Shown: positions 1 through 9,895 of the stretch, piece after piece | How the letters are laid out: each line of letters begins with the position of its first letter | How positions within the stretch are numbered: position 1 is the stretch's first letter | Source of the DNA: Mariniflexile sp044335535 | GTDB lineage: Bacteria; Bacteroidota; Bacteroidia; Flavobacteriales; Flavobacteriaceae | Length of the DNA stretch: 64,000 bases | Direction of reading: 5' to 3' | Assembly: GCF_044335535.1 (NCBI RefSeq) | Contig: NZ_JBIQVZ010000006.1 | Location: 124,001-188,000 of the forward strand | Position numbers and translations under genes: made by a program | Notes under the pieces: generated by a model | Seen by the model: only the letters and a program-made list of their open reading frames with translations | Told to the model about the DNA's origin: nothing | Databases searched by the model: none

Positions 1-638
1 TAGGTGCAATTTATGACTATGTGTTTGATGGAATTTGGCAACTAGATGAAGCTGCTGAGGCTGCGACATATGGGCAGACTCCTGGTCAGGTTAGAGTAAA
101 AGACATAAATGGTGATGGTGAAATAACTGCTGATAAAGACAGACAAGTTATTGGTCAAGCAACTCCAAAATGGACTGGTGGTGTTACTAGTACCATGAAT
201 TATAAAAACTTTGATTTTGCATTTTCTATAAACACAAGTCAGGGTAATAAATTAATGAGTAATTTCCATTCAAATAACTCATTCCCTTACGATGATGATC
301 CATCAAGACTTTTTAATGCGTATGATGTAAATTACTGGACACCAACTAATCCTACTAACAATTGGTATCAACCAGGTAATGGTGGACAATATCAACATAC
401 TATAAAGTATAAAGATATTTCTAATACTAGAGTTGGTTTCATAACATTAGGTTATACACTTCCTTCTAATATTTTAGATAAGCTTAAAATTGAAGGTTTA
501 AGAATTTATACCACAGTACAAAATCCATTCATTTTTACAGATTATGACGGATGGGATCCAGATAGTGCTGGAAGAAACTCTTGGGGCGCCTCTTATTTGT
601 CTCGTACATATATGCTAGGACTTAATTTAAATTTTTAA
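1..638 (+). CDS. SusC-family TonB-dependent outer membrane transporter, C-terminal part (5' end outside window)
   Basis: This is the last ~212 residues of a SusC-like TonB-dependent receptor, which imports oligosaccharides across the outer membrane with its SusD lid. The reading frame is open from base 3, so the gene begins before the window. Visible family features are the IYDYVFDGIWQ segment, a calcium-binding-like DINGDGEI motif near residue 33, a run of alternating beta strands, and a C-terminal LGLNLNF ending in phenylalanine, as expected for a BAM-inserted barrel. A SusD gene follows after 26 bp, the usual pair order. The substrate cannot be read from this fragment; the downstream genes suggest a mannose-, uronate- and inositol-containing glycan. 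Confidence 0.93.
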   Translation, partial: GAIYDYVFDGIWQLDEAAEAATYGQTPGQVRVKDINGDGEITADKDRQVIGQATPKWTGGVTSTMNYKNFDFAFSINTSQGNKLMSNFHSNNSFPYDDDPSRLFNAYDVNYWTPTNPTNNWYQPGNGGQYQHTIKYKDISNTRVGFITLGYTLPSNILDKLKIEGLRIYTTVQNPFIFTDYDGWDPDSAGRNSWGASYLSRTYMLGLNLNF

Positions 639-664
639 TTATTTGTTAAATAAAATTCAAGAAA

Positions 665-2296
665 ATGAAATATATAAATCATAAAATAATTATAATACTG
701 CTTACAGCGAGTGTGTTTAGTACTAGTTGCGACAGTTATTTAGAAGAAGAAAATAAGTCTTCTATAACAATAGAAACAGCCAGTTCTGATCCAGAGACTT
801 TCAATCAATTGGTAGCCTCGGTATATGAAAGAGCTAGAGAAACAACAACACATTACGTTCCTGATATGTACTATACTTTAGAAGATTTAGGGACTGATGT
901 TGTAACCAGAAGGTCAACAATTACAGGAGTCGATGAAATTAATGATTATGTAAATATGAATTCTTTCACTTGGGCTGTAGAGGTATATTGGGCGAATCAA
1001 TATAGTATTATTGCCGCAGCAAATACAGCTATAGATAATGCAGATAATATTGTAGGCCTTACTGATAGTGAGAAAGCTATTGGTATAGGAGAAGCTAAAT
1101 TTTTTAGAGCTTGGAGCTACTTTAATTTAGTAGAAAATTATGGAGGTGTTCCTTTAGTTGTAAATCAAGTTACAACAGCTCAAACTATATATACTCGCGA
1201 GAGCGAAGAATCTGTTTATACACAAATAGTTCAAGATTTAGAAGATGCCTTAGCATCTGTTAATTCAACAGCAAGTGCATACGGCAGAGTAACTAAAGAT
1301 GCTGTAAGACACTTGTTGTCAAAAGTATTACTAACAAGAGGCTACAAATCTTTTGGTACATCTTCAGATTTTACAGAGGCAGCCTCTTTAGCAGAAACGG
1401 TAATAACTAATCATACATTGGTGTCTTCTTTTGCATCACTGGTTGATATAGGTAATCAAAGAAACTCAGAAGTAATTTTCTCTTATTTATTTGGAAGTAA
1501 TTCAGTAAGCAGAGGTTGGGGTAACTCTAAACATATGTTATATAAATTTAGATTTTATGATTATCCAGGTTTAGAAAAAACAGTACAAGGATTAGGAGGC
1601 ATGCCAACACCTTTTTATTATTCTCTTTTTGAAGATAATGATGAAAGAGCAACCGCTACTTTCACAAGAGTTAATTATGCAACAGAAGACTATGTAGGTT
1701 ACGAAAATGGTACACCTGTAAATGTTGTTGCTGGTGATACAGCAATATATTTTCCTAAAACTGTATGGACACCAACTCAGATTGCTGCAAAACGCTATAA
1801 GGTAATCAATCCAGGGACTTATTTTCAAAATGACGGTGTAACAAATACACATTTCCCTATGTTTACTAAATTTGATGATCCAACCATACCTTTTACTCAG
1901 CCAGATCAATCTTCACAGGGAGAACGGGATATGGTTATGATGAGATCAGGTGAAGCTTATTTAATTGCTGCAGAAGCATATTTGGAATTAAATAACACAA
2001 CTGATGCAGCGGCACGTCTTACAACGTTACGTTCCAGAGCTGGGTTAACTACAGCAGTAGTGCCAGGAGACGTAGATCTTGATTTTATTCTTGATGAAAG
2101 AGCTAGGGAATTAACAGGTGAAGTAAACAGATGGATGGATTTAAAAAGAACAGGAAAGTTAATAGAGCGTACTTTAGCACATAACCCACATGCGGCTTTG
2201 AATAATGCGCTGAAAGAAAAACATCTTTTAAGACCTATACCTCAATCTGAAATTGATGCATCTGCGAATAGTATTACACAAAACCCTAATTACTAA
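665..2296 (+). CDS. SusD/RagB-family glycan-binding outer membrane lipoprotein
   Basis: 543-residue SusD-like lipoprotein, the lid that captures glycan for the SusC barrel. The N-terminus has a lipoprotein signal ending FSTSC (Cys at about residue 22). The body has the TPR-rich SusD fold: AKFFRAWSYFNLVENYGGVPLV near residue 145 is the classic RagB signature, and the C-terminal part has DFILDERARELTGEVNRWMDLKRTGKL followed by RPIPQSEID and a final NPNY. It directly follows a SusC gene and precedes two GH92 genes, so it is the binding component of this locus. The exact ligand is not predictable from sequence. Confidence 0.95.
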   Translation: MKYINHKIIIILLTASVFSTSCDSYLEEENKSSITIETASSDPETFNQLVASVYERARETTTHYVPDMYYTLEDLGTDVVTRRSTITGVDEINDYVNMNSFTWAVEVYWANQYSIIAAANTAIDNADNIVGLTDSEKAIGIGEAKFFRAWSYFNLVENYGGVPLVVNQVTTAQTIYTRESEESVYTQIVQDLEDALASVNSTASAYGRVTKDAVRHLLSKVLLTRGYKSFGTSSDFTEAASLAETVITNHTLVSSFASLVDIGNQRNSEVIFSYLFGSNSVSRGWGNSKHMLYKFRFYDYPGLEKTVQGLGGMPTPFYYSLFEDNDERATATFTRVNYATEDYVGYENGTPVNVVAGDTAIYFPKTVWTPTQIAAKRYKVINPGTYFQNDGVTNTHFPMFTKFDDPTIPFTQPDQSSQGERDMVMMRSGEAYLIAAEAYLELNNTTDAAARLTTLRSRAGLTTAVVPGDVDLDFILDERARELTGEVNRWMDLKRTGKLIERTLAHNPHAALNNALKEKHLLRPIPQSEIDASANSITQNPNY

Positions 2297-2344
2297 TAGC
2301 ATTTAGAAAGGTTTTTTTGAGTTAGTTTAGTTTTTGTTAATTAA

Positions 2345-2381
2345 ATATAGGCAGGCATGTTTGTAGTCTGCCTATATTTTT
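2345..2381 (+). terminator. Rho-independent terminator after susD
   Basis: A perfect 10-bp stem (ATATAGGCAG paired with CTGCCTATAT) with a 13-nt loop is followed by a T run. It lies about 50 bp past the SusD stop and could separate the susCD transcript from the enzyme genes or attenuate read-through. Confidence 0.8.
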
Positions 2382-2700
2382 AAAACTCATTTAAACTTTT
2401 TTGATTGAAGTGAAAATTAGTCATTTTTTGTCCAATCGAAGTTTTTTTTGAGTTACATAGCAGAGCTATGGAAGGAAAAAAAAGACATAGAGTGGACGTA
2501 AAAGGGCAATTTTTTAGCCAATTGAAAAAAATTTAAACGAGTTCAATAACACATGTATCTTGAAAGTGAAAGTTAGGGATTTAATTAAAAGCTTTCTATG
2601 AGTCCGCTTCTTAAGCAAAAAATAAAATTCATTTAGACAGGAATTATTGGTCAGATAAAATCCTAGGGAGTTCAAGACAAATTTCTCGTTAATATTATCA
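2382..2700. other. Gene-free AT-rich stretch before the first GH92 gene
   Basis: About 320 bp without a convincing gene. The only longer open frame is on the - strand and overlaps the start of the GH92 gene without matching any recognisable family. The stretch probably holds the promoter of the enzyme operon, but I see no confident promoter box or operator. Confidence 0.5.
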
Positions 2701-5019
2701 ATGAAGTTAAGTAATAATATAGTTAATGGAATTTTAACGGTTAGTATTATACTTCCCTTTTTAGTTTCCTGTAAAGAGGAAATAAAACCTTCTATTGAGA
2801 AAGAATCTTTATCGGATAAAGTATACCCTTTTCTTGACACCGAAAACTCAAGATGGTTTTTCTTTTCATCTGCTAGCCGTCCATTTGGAATGGTTAATTT
2901 AAGTCCGGATACGCAAATTGGAGGCGATTGGGGGACTGGGTATCGCTACAATACGGACACCATAAAAGGTTTCAGTCATATTCATGCTTGGCAATTGTCC
3001 GGTTTGTCGGTAATGCCTGTAACCATTTCCCATGAAAACAAAGAGCGAATTTTTACTGATTTTTTCTCAAGTTTTAAACATCAAGCAGAAACAATAACGC
3101 CAGGATACCATTCAGTAGAGTTAGATAGGTATCAAATTAAGGTCGCATTAACAAGTACAAAACGGGTTGGGTTCCACCAATATTCGTTTCCAAAAAATAA
3201 AAAGGCAGGTATCCTTTTCAACTTAAATACCATATTGGGACCCTGTGAAAATATAGAAGGTGTACTAAAGCAAACGGGGAAAAGCCAGTTGTCGGGTAAA
3301 TTAGTGGCAGCTCCAACACACAGACGTCCTAAACCATTAACCATATATTTTAAAGTACAACTAAATGTTCCTGTGACAGCTTTGGAAGAAGATGCTAAAA
3401 CAGGAAATTATTTAATCAATATAGAGAATACAGAGAAAGCTGTTTTAATGAAGGCTGGGATTTCTTATACTTCAATAGAAAACGCAACTAATAATATTCA
3501 ACAAGAATTACCTCATTGGGATTTTGATAAAATAGTTACGGAATCGAAAACCGAATGGAATAATATGTTGTCAAGAATTCAAGTGGAAGGAGGAACCGAT
3601 ACAGATCAAAAGCGATTCTATACCGATTTATGGCATGCTTTACAAGGCAGAAGAATCACTAGCGATGTTAATGGAGCCTATCCAGATAATACAGGTAAAA
3701 CTTTTAGGGTTGGCCAGTTACCATTGAATGAAGATGGTAAACCAAAATTTAACCATTACAATTCTGATGCTTTTTGGGGTGCACAATGGACTATCAATAC
3801 GCTTTGGGGATTGGTGTACCCAGAAATTATGGAAGAATTTGTACATTCCCTAATGCAATATTATAAAGATGGCGGTATGATTCCTCGTGGACCTTCTGGA
3901 GGTAATTACACGTTTGTAATGACGGGAGCTTCATCAACACCATTTATCGTAAGTGCTATTCAAAAAGGAATCATAAAAGAAGATTTAGAATCTATTTATA
4001 TCGCGCTCAAAAAAAATCATATGCTTGGGGGGATTATGGGAAAAGCAGGTTACGAGCATACTACGGATATAGGAGGTGGTTTAGAATATTATTTAGAAAA
4101 AGGCTATGTGCCTTACCCTATTCCTGAAGGGAACTTTGGATTGCATCAAGACGGTGCCAGCCAAACCTTGGAATATGCTTATCAAGATTGGACTTTGGCG
4201 CAATTGGCTAAGAAGTTGCATCATGAAGAAGATTATGATTATTTTATGGCTAGGTCTAAAAATTATAAACATGTGTTTGATACCAATACAAGTTGGATGC
4301 GACCTAAAAATGCTGAAGGGAAATGGGCCGAAAACTTTGACCCTTATCAATACGAACATGGATTTATAGAATCAAATGCGGCACAATCAACTTGGTTTGT
4401 TCCACATGACATCAATGGTTTAGCAATATTGATGGGTGGAAAAGACAAAGCTGTTGAAAAATTAAATAAGCAATTTGAAACAGCCAAAGCGTTGAAGTTT
4501 ACTTCAGGGGCATCACATGATGCCGAATTGCACCCAGAATATAGCCGTATACCAATCAATTTCGGAAATCAACCCTCTATACAGACGTCATTTATTTTTA
4601 ATCAACTTGGTAGACCAGATTTGACACAATATTGGACAAGGACAGTGATTAATGAAACGTTTAGTGGATTGGCTCCAAGTACAGGCTATAACGGCGATGA
4701 AGACCAAGGCTTAATGGGTAGTTTGAATGTGTTGTTTAAAATGGGCTTATTTCAAATGAATGGTGGCACAGAAGAAAACCCAGCATATCAAATAGGAAGT
4801 CCCATTTTTAATAAAGTTACCATACAGTTACATCCAAAGTATTATTCAGGTGAAACATTTGTTATTAAGGCAATAAATAATAACGATGAAAATATTTATG
4901 TAAACAAGCTTAAATATAATACGGCTACTTTGTCTACTTATAGTATTTCTCATAAAGATATTACAAATGGAGGAGAGTTAATTTTAGAAATGTCAAACCA
5001 GTTTATAAATAATTTATAA
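2701..5019 (+). CDS. GH92-family alpha-mannosidase-like lipoprotein (divergent active-site motifs)
   Basis: 772-residue GH92-type protein, a family of calcium-dependent exo-alpha-mannosidases. The signal peptide ends in a lipobox (FLVSC, Cys about 24), so it is probably tethered in the outer membrane or periplasm. The N-terminal beta-sandwich has the SRPFGMVNLSPDTQ motif, and the (alpha/alpha)6 barrel has the TLEYAYQDW motif and the ESNAAQSTWFVPHD segment that contains the family's acid region. Two motifs differ from the usual family form: WGAQWT stands where WDTFRT is normal, and GDEDQG stands where GNDDSG is normal. The next gene, a second GH92, has the standard versions. Altered linkage or substituent specificity is possible. 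The stop lies 6 bp before the next start, so the two are co-transcribed. Confidence 0.88.
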   Translation: MKLSNNIVNGILTVSIILPFLVSCKEEIKPSIEKESLSDKVYPFLDTENSRWFFFSSASRPFGMVNLSPDTQIGGDWGTGYRYNTDTIKGFSHIHAWQLSGLSVMPVTISHENKERIFTDFFSSFKHQAETITPGYHSVELDRYQIKVALTSTKRVGFHQYSFPKNKKAGILFNLNTILGPCENIEGVLKQTGKSQLSGKLVAAPTHRRPKPLTIYFKVQLNVPVTALEEDAKTGNYLINIENTEKAVLMKAGISYTSIENATNNIQQELPHWDFDKIVTESKTEWNNMLSRIQVEGGTDTDQKRFYTDLWHALQGRRITSDVNGAYPDNTGKTFRVGQLPLNEDGKPKFNHYNSDAFWGAQWTINTLWGLVYPEIMEEFVHSLMQYYKDGGMIPRGPSGGNYTFVMTGASSTPFIVSAIQKGIIKEDLESIYIALKKNHMLGGIMGKAGYEHTTDIGGGLEYYLEKGYVPYPIPEGNFGLHQDGASQTLEYAYQDWTLAQLAKKLHHEEDYDYFMARSKNYKHVFDTNTSWMRPKNAEGKWAENFDPYQYEHGFIESNAAQSTWFVPHDINGLAILMGGKDKAVEKLNKQFETAKALKFTSGASHDAELHPEYSRIPINFGNQPSIQTSFIFNQLGRPDLTQYWTRTVINETFSGLAPSTGYNGDEDQGLMGSLNVLFKMGLFQMNGGTEENPAYQIGSPIFNKVTIQLHPKYYSGETFVIKAINNNDENIYVNKLKYNTATLSTYSISHKDITNGGELILEMSNQFINNL

Positions 5020-5025
5020 AGCATT

Positions 5026-7335
5026 ATGATACAATCTTTTATTAATAATCGGCATCTTGAATCAATAAAAAAAATAATCTTTTTTGTGTTTTTGGTATTT
5101 TTTTTTAACAGTAGCAATGCTCAAGAAAAACATCATACTTATGTAGATCCCATGATTGGATCCGAAGGAGATGGACGCGTATTCATCGGTCCGTCATGCC
5201 CATTTGGAATGGTAAAACCAAGTCCAGATTGTACTGTAAGTCCGAATAGTGGTTGGTTGCCTATGCCCAAAGAAGTAACAGGGTTTAGTCAAGTGCATGT
5301 TAGTGGCACTGGCGGCGGACCAAAATACGGAAACATACAAATCATGCCATTTTCTGGTGAATTAAATAAGATAGACCAAACCTCATTTAGACAAGAAGAA
5401 AACGTAAAACTGGGATACTATGAAACTGTTTTTAAAGAGAATAATATAAAAACGGAAATAACCACAGGAGAAAAGGTGTCTTTTTATAGAATTACATATC
5501 CTGAAAATGCAACTAAAGATCTAAAGATTGATCTAGGTTTCTTTTTAGGAGAACCAAAGGAGCCAAATCCAGATGCTAGAGAAGCACAACAATTTGTAGG
5601 CTCTCAAATTGAAATAGTTTCAAATACAGAGGTTAGAGGTTACAGTAGAATTAGAGGTGGTTGGAATAATGGACGTGCTTATACTGTTTATTTTTGGGCT
5701 ACTTTCGATCAGCCAATAGCAAATTATGTCACTTGGAAAGATGGTGAGTTTTATGTTAATCAACCATCTCAATTTGATTCAGGAAAAAAAACAGGTGCTT
5801 TACTCTCTTTTGGCAATCAAGGGAAAAAAGAACTCAATGTTAAAATTGGTATCTCGTTTTTAAGTTCGTTAAAAGCAAAAAATAATATTGAAACTGAGAT
5901 TCCTCATTGGGATTTTAATGCCGTTTTGTTAGCATTAGAAAATAAATGGGAACACTTGTTAAGTCGTATTACTTTATCAGACGATACTTCTGAAACGTAT
6001 AAAAAAATGTTTTATACGGGATTATATCATACCATGATCATGCCTGTTGATAGAACGGGAGAAAATCCTTTATGGACTAACGATGAACCTTATTATGATG
6101 ATTTTTATTGCATTTGGGATACGTTTAGAACATCGAGTCCCTTAATTACACTCATAGATCCCGATCGAGAGGTTGAGATTATTAACGCGATGTTAAATAT
6201 TTATAAACGTGATGGCTATTTGCCAGAAGGCAGAAGTGGAAACGAAAATGGACGAACCCAAGGGGGGTCTAATGCTGAAACAGTAATTGCCGATGCCTTT
6301 GTTAAGAATTTAAAAGGTATAGATTATGAGTTAGCCTTAAAAGCCATGCTTAAAGATGCTGAGGTACCTCCTGGAGGTAATGAAGAAAAAGAAGGACGCG
6401 GTGGATTGGTAGATTATTTACGCTTGGGGTATATTCCTTACGGTATAGACAGAGCTGGCAATAGAACTATTGATTATGCTTATAATGATTATAATATAGC
6501 TACAGTTGCCAAGGGGTTACATCACGATGGTATTTATGATAGATATATAAAACAATCTGAGAATTGGAAAAATTTATGGCGTGCAGATTATGAAAATAAT
6601 GGTTCTACAGGATTTATTATGCCTAAAGATGCTTCAGGTAATTGGTTAGATGATGTGGTTTTTGGCGAGTCAAAAATTCAGAAACCAACTTTTAAATATA
6701 CACCAACAATTACCGAATCTCCATGGTATGTTTGCCACTGGTGTGTGTTTTTTTACGAAGGAACGTCTTGGGAGTATTCTTTAAGTATTCCTCATGATAT
6801 TCCTGAAGTTGTTGCTAGATCTGGAGGAGATTTAGCTTTTAAAGACAGATTGGATACGTTTTTTGATGAAGAATTATACGATGTGTCTAATGAGCCTTCG
6901 TTTTTAGCACCTACTATGTACCATTGGATTGGTCGCCCAGACTTAAGTAGCGATAGAATACATGCTATTATAAAAAATAATTTTAATAGTTCACCAAAAG
7001 GTTTGCCGGGTAACGATGACTCAGGCGCCATGTCTTCTTGGTTGGCTTTTCACATGATGGGATTGTATCCCAATGCAGGTCAGCCTTATTATTTAATAAA
7101 TACACCTTTAATTAAAGAAACCACGTTACAGCTAGAAGCAGGCAAATCTTTTAAGATTTCCACTAAAAATTTGAGTGATAAAAAGAGGTATATCAAATCA
7201 GCCTTATTAAACGGAAAACCCTATAATAAAGCATGGATTTTACATGAAGACATCGTTAATGGAGGTGAATTAATTTTAGAAATGACATCAAAACCATCCA
7301 CTTGGGGAACCACTATGTTGCCACCAACAAAATAA
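5026..7335 (+). CDS. GH92-family exo-alpha-mannosidase, secreted
   Basis: 769-residue GH92 with a complete set of family motifs: YVDPMIGSEGDG and CPFGMVKPSPDC in the N-terminal sandwich, CIWDTFRTSSPL in the barrel, TIDYAYNDYNIA, EGTSWEYSLSIPHD (acid region) and GNDDSGAMSSW (base region). A cleavable signal peptide ends near NSSNA/QE after a long hydrophobic stretch. The ATG at 5026 follows the upstream GH92 by 6 bp. A slightly later start would also leave a signal peptide. GH92 enzymes remove non-reducing alpha-mannose from N-glycans, O-mannans or GPI-type glycans. Two differing copies suggest two mannose linkages or environments in the substrate. Confidence 0.93.
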   Translation: MIQSFINNRHLESIKKIIFFVFLVFFFNSSNAQEKHHTYVDPMIGSEGDGRVFIGPSCPFGMVKPSPDCTVSPNSGWLPMPKEVTGFSQVHVSGTGGGPKYGNIQIMPFSGELNKIDQTSFRQEENVKLGYYETVFKENNIKTEITTGEKVSFYRITYPENATKDLKIDLGFFLGEPKEPNPDAREAQQFVGSQIEIVSNTEVRGYSRIRGGWNNGRAYTVYFWATFDQPIANYVTWKDGEFYVNQPSQFDSGKKTGALLSFGNQGKKELNVKIGISFLSSLKAKNNIETEIPHWDFNAVLLALENKWEHLLSRITLSDDTSETYKKMFYTGLYHTMIMPVDRTGENPLWTNDEPYYDDFYCIWDTFRTSSPLITLIDPDREVEIINAMLNIYKRDGYLPEGRSGNENGRTQGGSNAETVIADAFVKNLKGIDYELALKAMLKDAEVPPGGNEEKEGRGGLVDYLRLGYIPYGIDRAGNRTIDYAYNDYNIATVAKGLHHDGIYDRYIKQSENWKNLWRADYENNGSTGFIMPKDASGNWLDDVVFGESKIQKPTFKYTPTITESPWYVCHWCVFFYEGTSWEYSLSIPHDIPEVVARSGGDLAFKDRLDTFFDEELYDVSNEPSFLAPTMYHWIGRPDLSSDRIHAIIKNNFNSSPKGLPGNDDSGAMSSWLAFHMMGLYPNAGQPYYLINTPLIKETTLQLEAGKSFKISTKNLSDKKRYIKSALLNGKPYNKAWILHEDIVNGGELILEMTSKPSTWGTTMLPPTK

Positions 7336-7432
7336 TTAGGATATGAAATCCCAACAAATTTAATTTGGTTTATCAACCAATGATGAATATGGGGATTACA
7401 TCTGACAATTAAAAAACAATAAAAATAAACAG

Positions 7433-7999
7433 ATGAAAAACATCATTATAGCAATCATTTTTTGCGCAACATATCAAATAGTAATGGCGCAAAACTACGT
7501 GCCATCGATTGAAAATAATACCACTTTGCATTATATCTGCAAGCTACATGGACAAACAAGAACATTGTCTCTTACCACACAAATGACTTCGGATACCTTG
7601 GTGCTAAACTTAGAAACGAGAGGTGTAAAAAGCAGTATCAGAACGACGCCAGAAGCGGTTAAAAGTGGCACGGAATTGAGTTTTAATCAAGGTGAAAGCG
7701 CGCCAATTTTAGTATTGAAACCCACGGAAACGTTTTTTATGATTTCGCAATCGGCTTACCAGGATCTATTAAAAAACAATCAATTTGTTTATAATAATAC
7801 CACGTATGTATTAGATAAAGGTGAAGAAAAAAATCCTGTAGTCATTAACGGAAAACCAATACCAACTTGGCATGTAGTGGCTCAGATTGATGAAACTGAA
7901 ATCTGGATTTTACAAAATCCTGAACTTCCCTTATTATGTAAAATGACTAAAAACCCATTGGGGATAAATTTCACATTAACCGAAATTGCAAATAATTGA
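7433..7999 (+). CDS. Small secreted protein of unknown function in the utilization locus
   Basis: 188 residues with a clear signal peptide (cleavage near VMA/QN). The mature part is predicted from its pattern to be mostly beta strand, with NNTTLHYICKLHGQTRTLSL near residue 30, a central ETFFMISQSAYQDLL segment and a conserved-looking PIPTWHVVAQID stretch. I do not recognise a family. It sits in the same direction between GH92 and the next secreted protein, with about 100 bp upstream and 74 bp downstream. It is probably periplasmic. No catalytic motif is evident. Confidence 0.75.
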   Translation: MKNIIIAIIFCATYQIVMAQNYVPSIENNTTLHYICKLHGQTRTLSLTTQMTSDTLVLNLETRGVKSSIRTTPEAVKSGTELSFNQGESAPILVLKPTETFFMISQSAYQDLLKNNQFVYNNTTYVLDKGEEKNPVVINGKPIPTWHVVAQIDETEIWILQNPELPLLCKMTKNPLGINFTLTEIANN

Positions 8000-8073
8000 T
8001 GCTTTTAGAAGTAATAAAGGTAATATGTTATATTGAGAATACTTTTTAAATGTAATACGCAAAAGAGAATACT

Positions 8074-9870
8074 TTGAAAAATCAAATAAGTCGTAGTGAA
8101 TTTATAAGATTAAGTAGTTTAACATTGGCTAGTAGCTTAGTTGCCGATGTGACTTTTGCAAATAACACATTTTTTAAAGATCGTATTACAGAAGTGGATA
8201 TTCAATTAATGAAAAAACTTCTTTTAAATAATGACGCTAATGTTAAAAGCATTTTAGAAAAAAGGTGGTTTAAATCAAAGTATAAAATAAATAATTTTAG
8301 ACCATTAGCAGCAGAAATTTCTATAATGACCGCTTCTTTATCTCATTCTGAATCGGCTTATTATAAATCAAAACCTCTTGAAGGAAGGTTGAATCAAGTC
8401 TTAGATGTTTTGTTAGATAATCAATATGATGATGGAACTTTAGATGCTGGAGGTAATAGACAATCACCACCAGATACTGCTTTTGTCTTAGAATATTTAT
8501 GTGCCGCTGCGACCGTTTTAAATATAAATAAACAAACAGAATTACAGGGTCTTAGAGATAAATTAAAAGCCTTCATTGTAAAAGCAGGAGAAGCCATGAT
8601 AACAGGTGGTGTTCATACACCAAATCATCGATGGGTTATTTCAGCTACCTTAGCGAATATCAATTCATTATATCCTGATAAGAGATACCTAAGAAGAATT
8701 AATCAATGGCTAGCAGAAGGCATCTATTTAAATGCTGACGGACATTATTTGGAACGAAGCGGTGTGTATTCGAACGTTATTAATAAGGCGTTTATTACTA
8801 TGGCTAGATTGCTAAATAAACCAGAATTATTAGATAAAGTTCAAGCGAATCTTACAACTTACTATTATTATACTGAAACCAATGGCGATTTGGTAACTGT
8901 AGATTCTAGAAGGCAGGATCAATTTATGAATACAGATGTTTCTAAATTTTATTTGCAGTACCGTTATATGGCGATCCAAACCAATAATTCCATATTTGCT
9001 CATATGGTTCATGTCATTGAGGGGCTTCCTAGTTTTGCCACCGATATTTTATCACATGCATTGGTACATTTTATGGCAAACAGGGAACTTCAAAAGCAAA
9101 TTCCTCTTGACGCAAATGTAGAAAATGATTTTGAAAAATTTTTTGCAATCTCCAATCTGGCTAGAATTAGACGAGGTAAAACGTCGATAACTTTATTCGG
9201 TGGAAACGATAAACCAGTAATTGTTATTTCTGGAAGATCTTCAAACCCCAATTTTTTAATGTACCGAAAAGGTGATGCCATTTTAAAATACATGCGTTTG
9301 TCTACTTCGTTTTTTAGAATGGGGTATTTTAGTAGCGATGGCTTGGAGAAAGTGGGGAATAAGTATATTTTTAAGGAAACCAAAGAAGCCAATTATTACC
9401 AGCCACTCGCTGAGGCATATCACAGAGAGGATGCCGATTATAAACTCTCTCGGTCGCAAGATGAAAGGTATTGGAATAAAATGGATTTTGATTCACGAAC
9501 CAAAAGCAACGTAAAAACTCAAGTTTCAGTTATTGAAATTACCGAAAATAATGGAAAATTAAGTTTAGATTTTAAAGTAGATGGACCTCCAAACGTTGAA
9601 GTTACTATAGAAATGTGTTTTAAAGAAGGAAGTTTGATTTCTGGAGCAAAAAAGGATGAATATGGTAATTATTTCTTAAAATCGGGGTTAGGTGAATTAT
9701 CCATGGGATCTGATGTAATGCAGTTTGGTCCTGGAAAAATGGAACATAGTAAAATAAATAATCTAGATAGTGAGCAATATACATATCATAAGGGTAGTTT
9801 GCGAACAGATGGTGTGCATGTTTACCTTACAGGATATACACCTTTTCAACACTCCATGTTTATTGGTTAG
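8074..9870 (+). CDS. Secreted toroid-type glycoside hydrolase/lyase-like protein (family uncertain)
   Basis: 598 residues. The only plausible start is TTG at 8074, preceded by an AAGAGA stretch. It gives an N-terminus with a twin-arginine-like but single-Arg export signal (SRSEFIRLSSLTLASSLVA). The first ~350 residues look like an alpha/alpha toroid, with GGVHTPNHRWVISATLA near 190 and NADGHYLERSGVYSNVINKA near 222. The remainder is beta-rich, ending YLTGYTPFQHSMFIG. This architecture resembles heparinase II/III-like lyases and GH154-type uronidases. The HRW and YxExSGVY motifs are candidates for the active site. A uronic-acid target would fit the GH115 and inositol genes nearby. The family assignment is tentative. 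Confidence 0.72.
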   Translation: MKNQISRSEFIRLSSLTLASSLVADVTFANNTFFKDRITEVDIQLMKKLLLNNDANVKSILEKRWFKSKYKINNFRPLAAEISIMTASLSHSESAYYKSKPLEGRLNQVLDVLLDNQYDDGTLDAGGNRQSPPDTAFVLEYLCAAATVLNINKQTELQGLRDKLKAFIVKAGEAMITGGVHTPNHRWVISATLANINSLYPDKRYLRRINQWLAEGIYLNADGHYLERSGVYSNVINKAFITMARLLNKPELLDKVQANLTTYYYYTETNGDLVTVDSRRQDQFMNTDVSKFYLQYRYMAIQTNNSIFAHMVHVIEGLPSFATDILSHALVHFMANRELQKQIPLDANVENDFEKFFAISNLARIRRGKTSITLFGGNDKPVIVISGRSSNPNFLMYRKGDAILKYMRLSTSFFRMGYFSSDGLEKVGNKYIFKETKEANYYQPLAEAYHREDADYKLSRSQDERYWNKMDFDSRTKSNVKTQVSVIEITENNGKLSLDFKVDGPPNVEVTIEMCFKEGSLISGAKKDEYGNYFLKSGLGELSMGSDVMQFGPGKMEHSKINNLDSEQYTYHKGSLRTDGVHVYLTGYTPFQHSMFIG

Positions 9871-9895
9871 AAAGTTTAATGATTTAAAATAATTA

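Noticed and set aside
1592..1909. Open frame on the - strand inside susD
   Set aside because: It lies wholly within the SusD gene in antisense, has no recognisable domain, and its composition follows from the + strand codons.
2514..2840. Open frame on the - strand before the first GH92 gene
   Set aside because: It overlaps the lipoprotein signal of the GH92 gene, has no recognisable motif, and the upstream half is AT-rich intergenic DNA.
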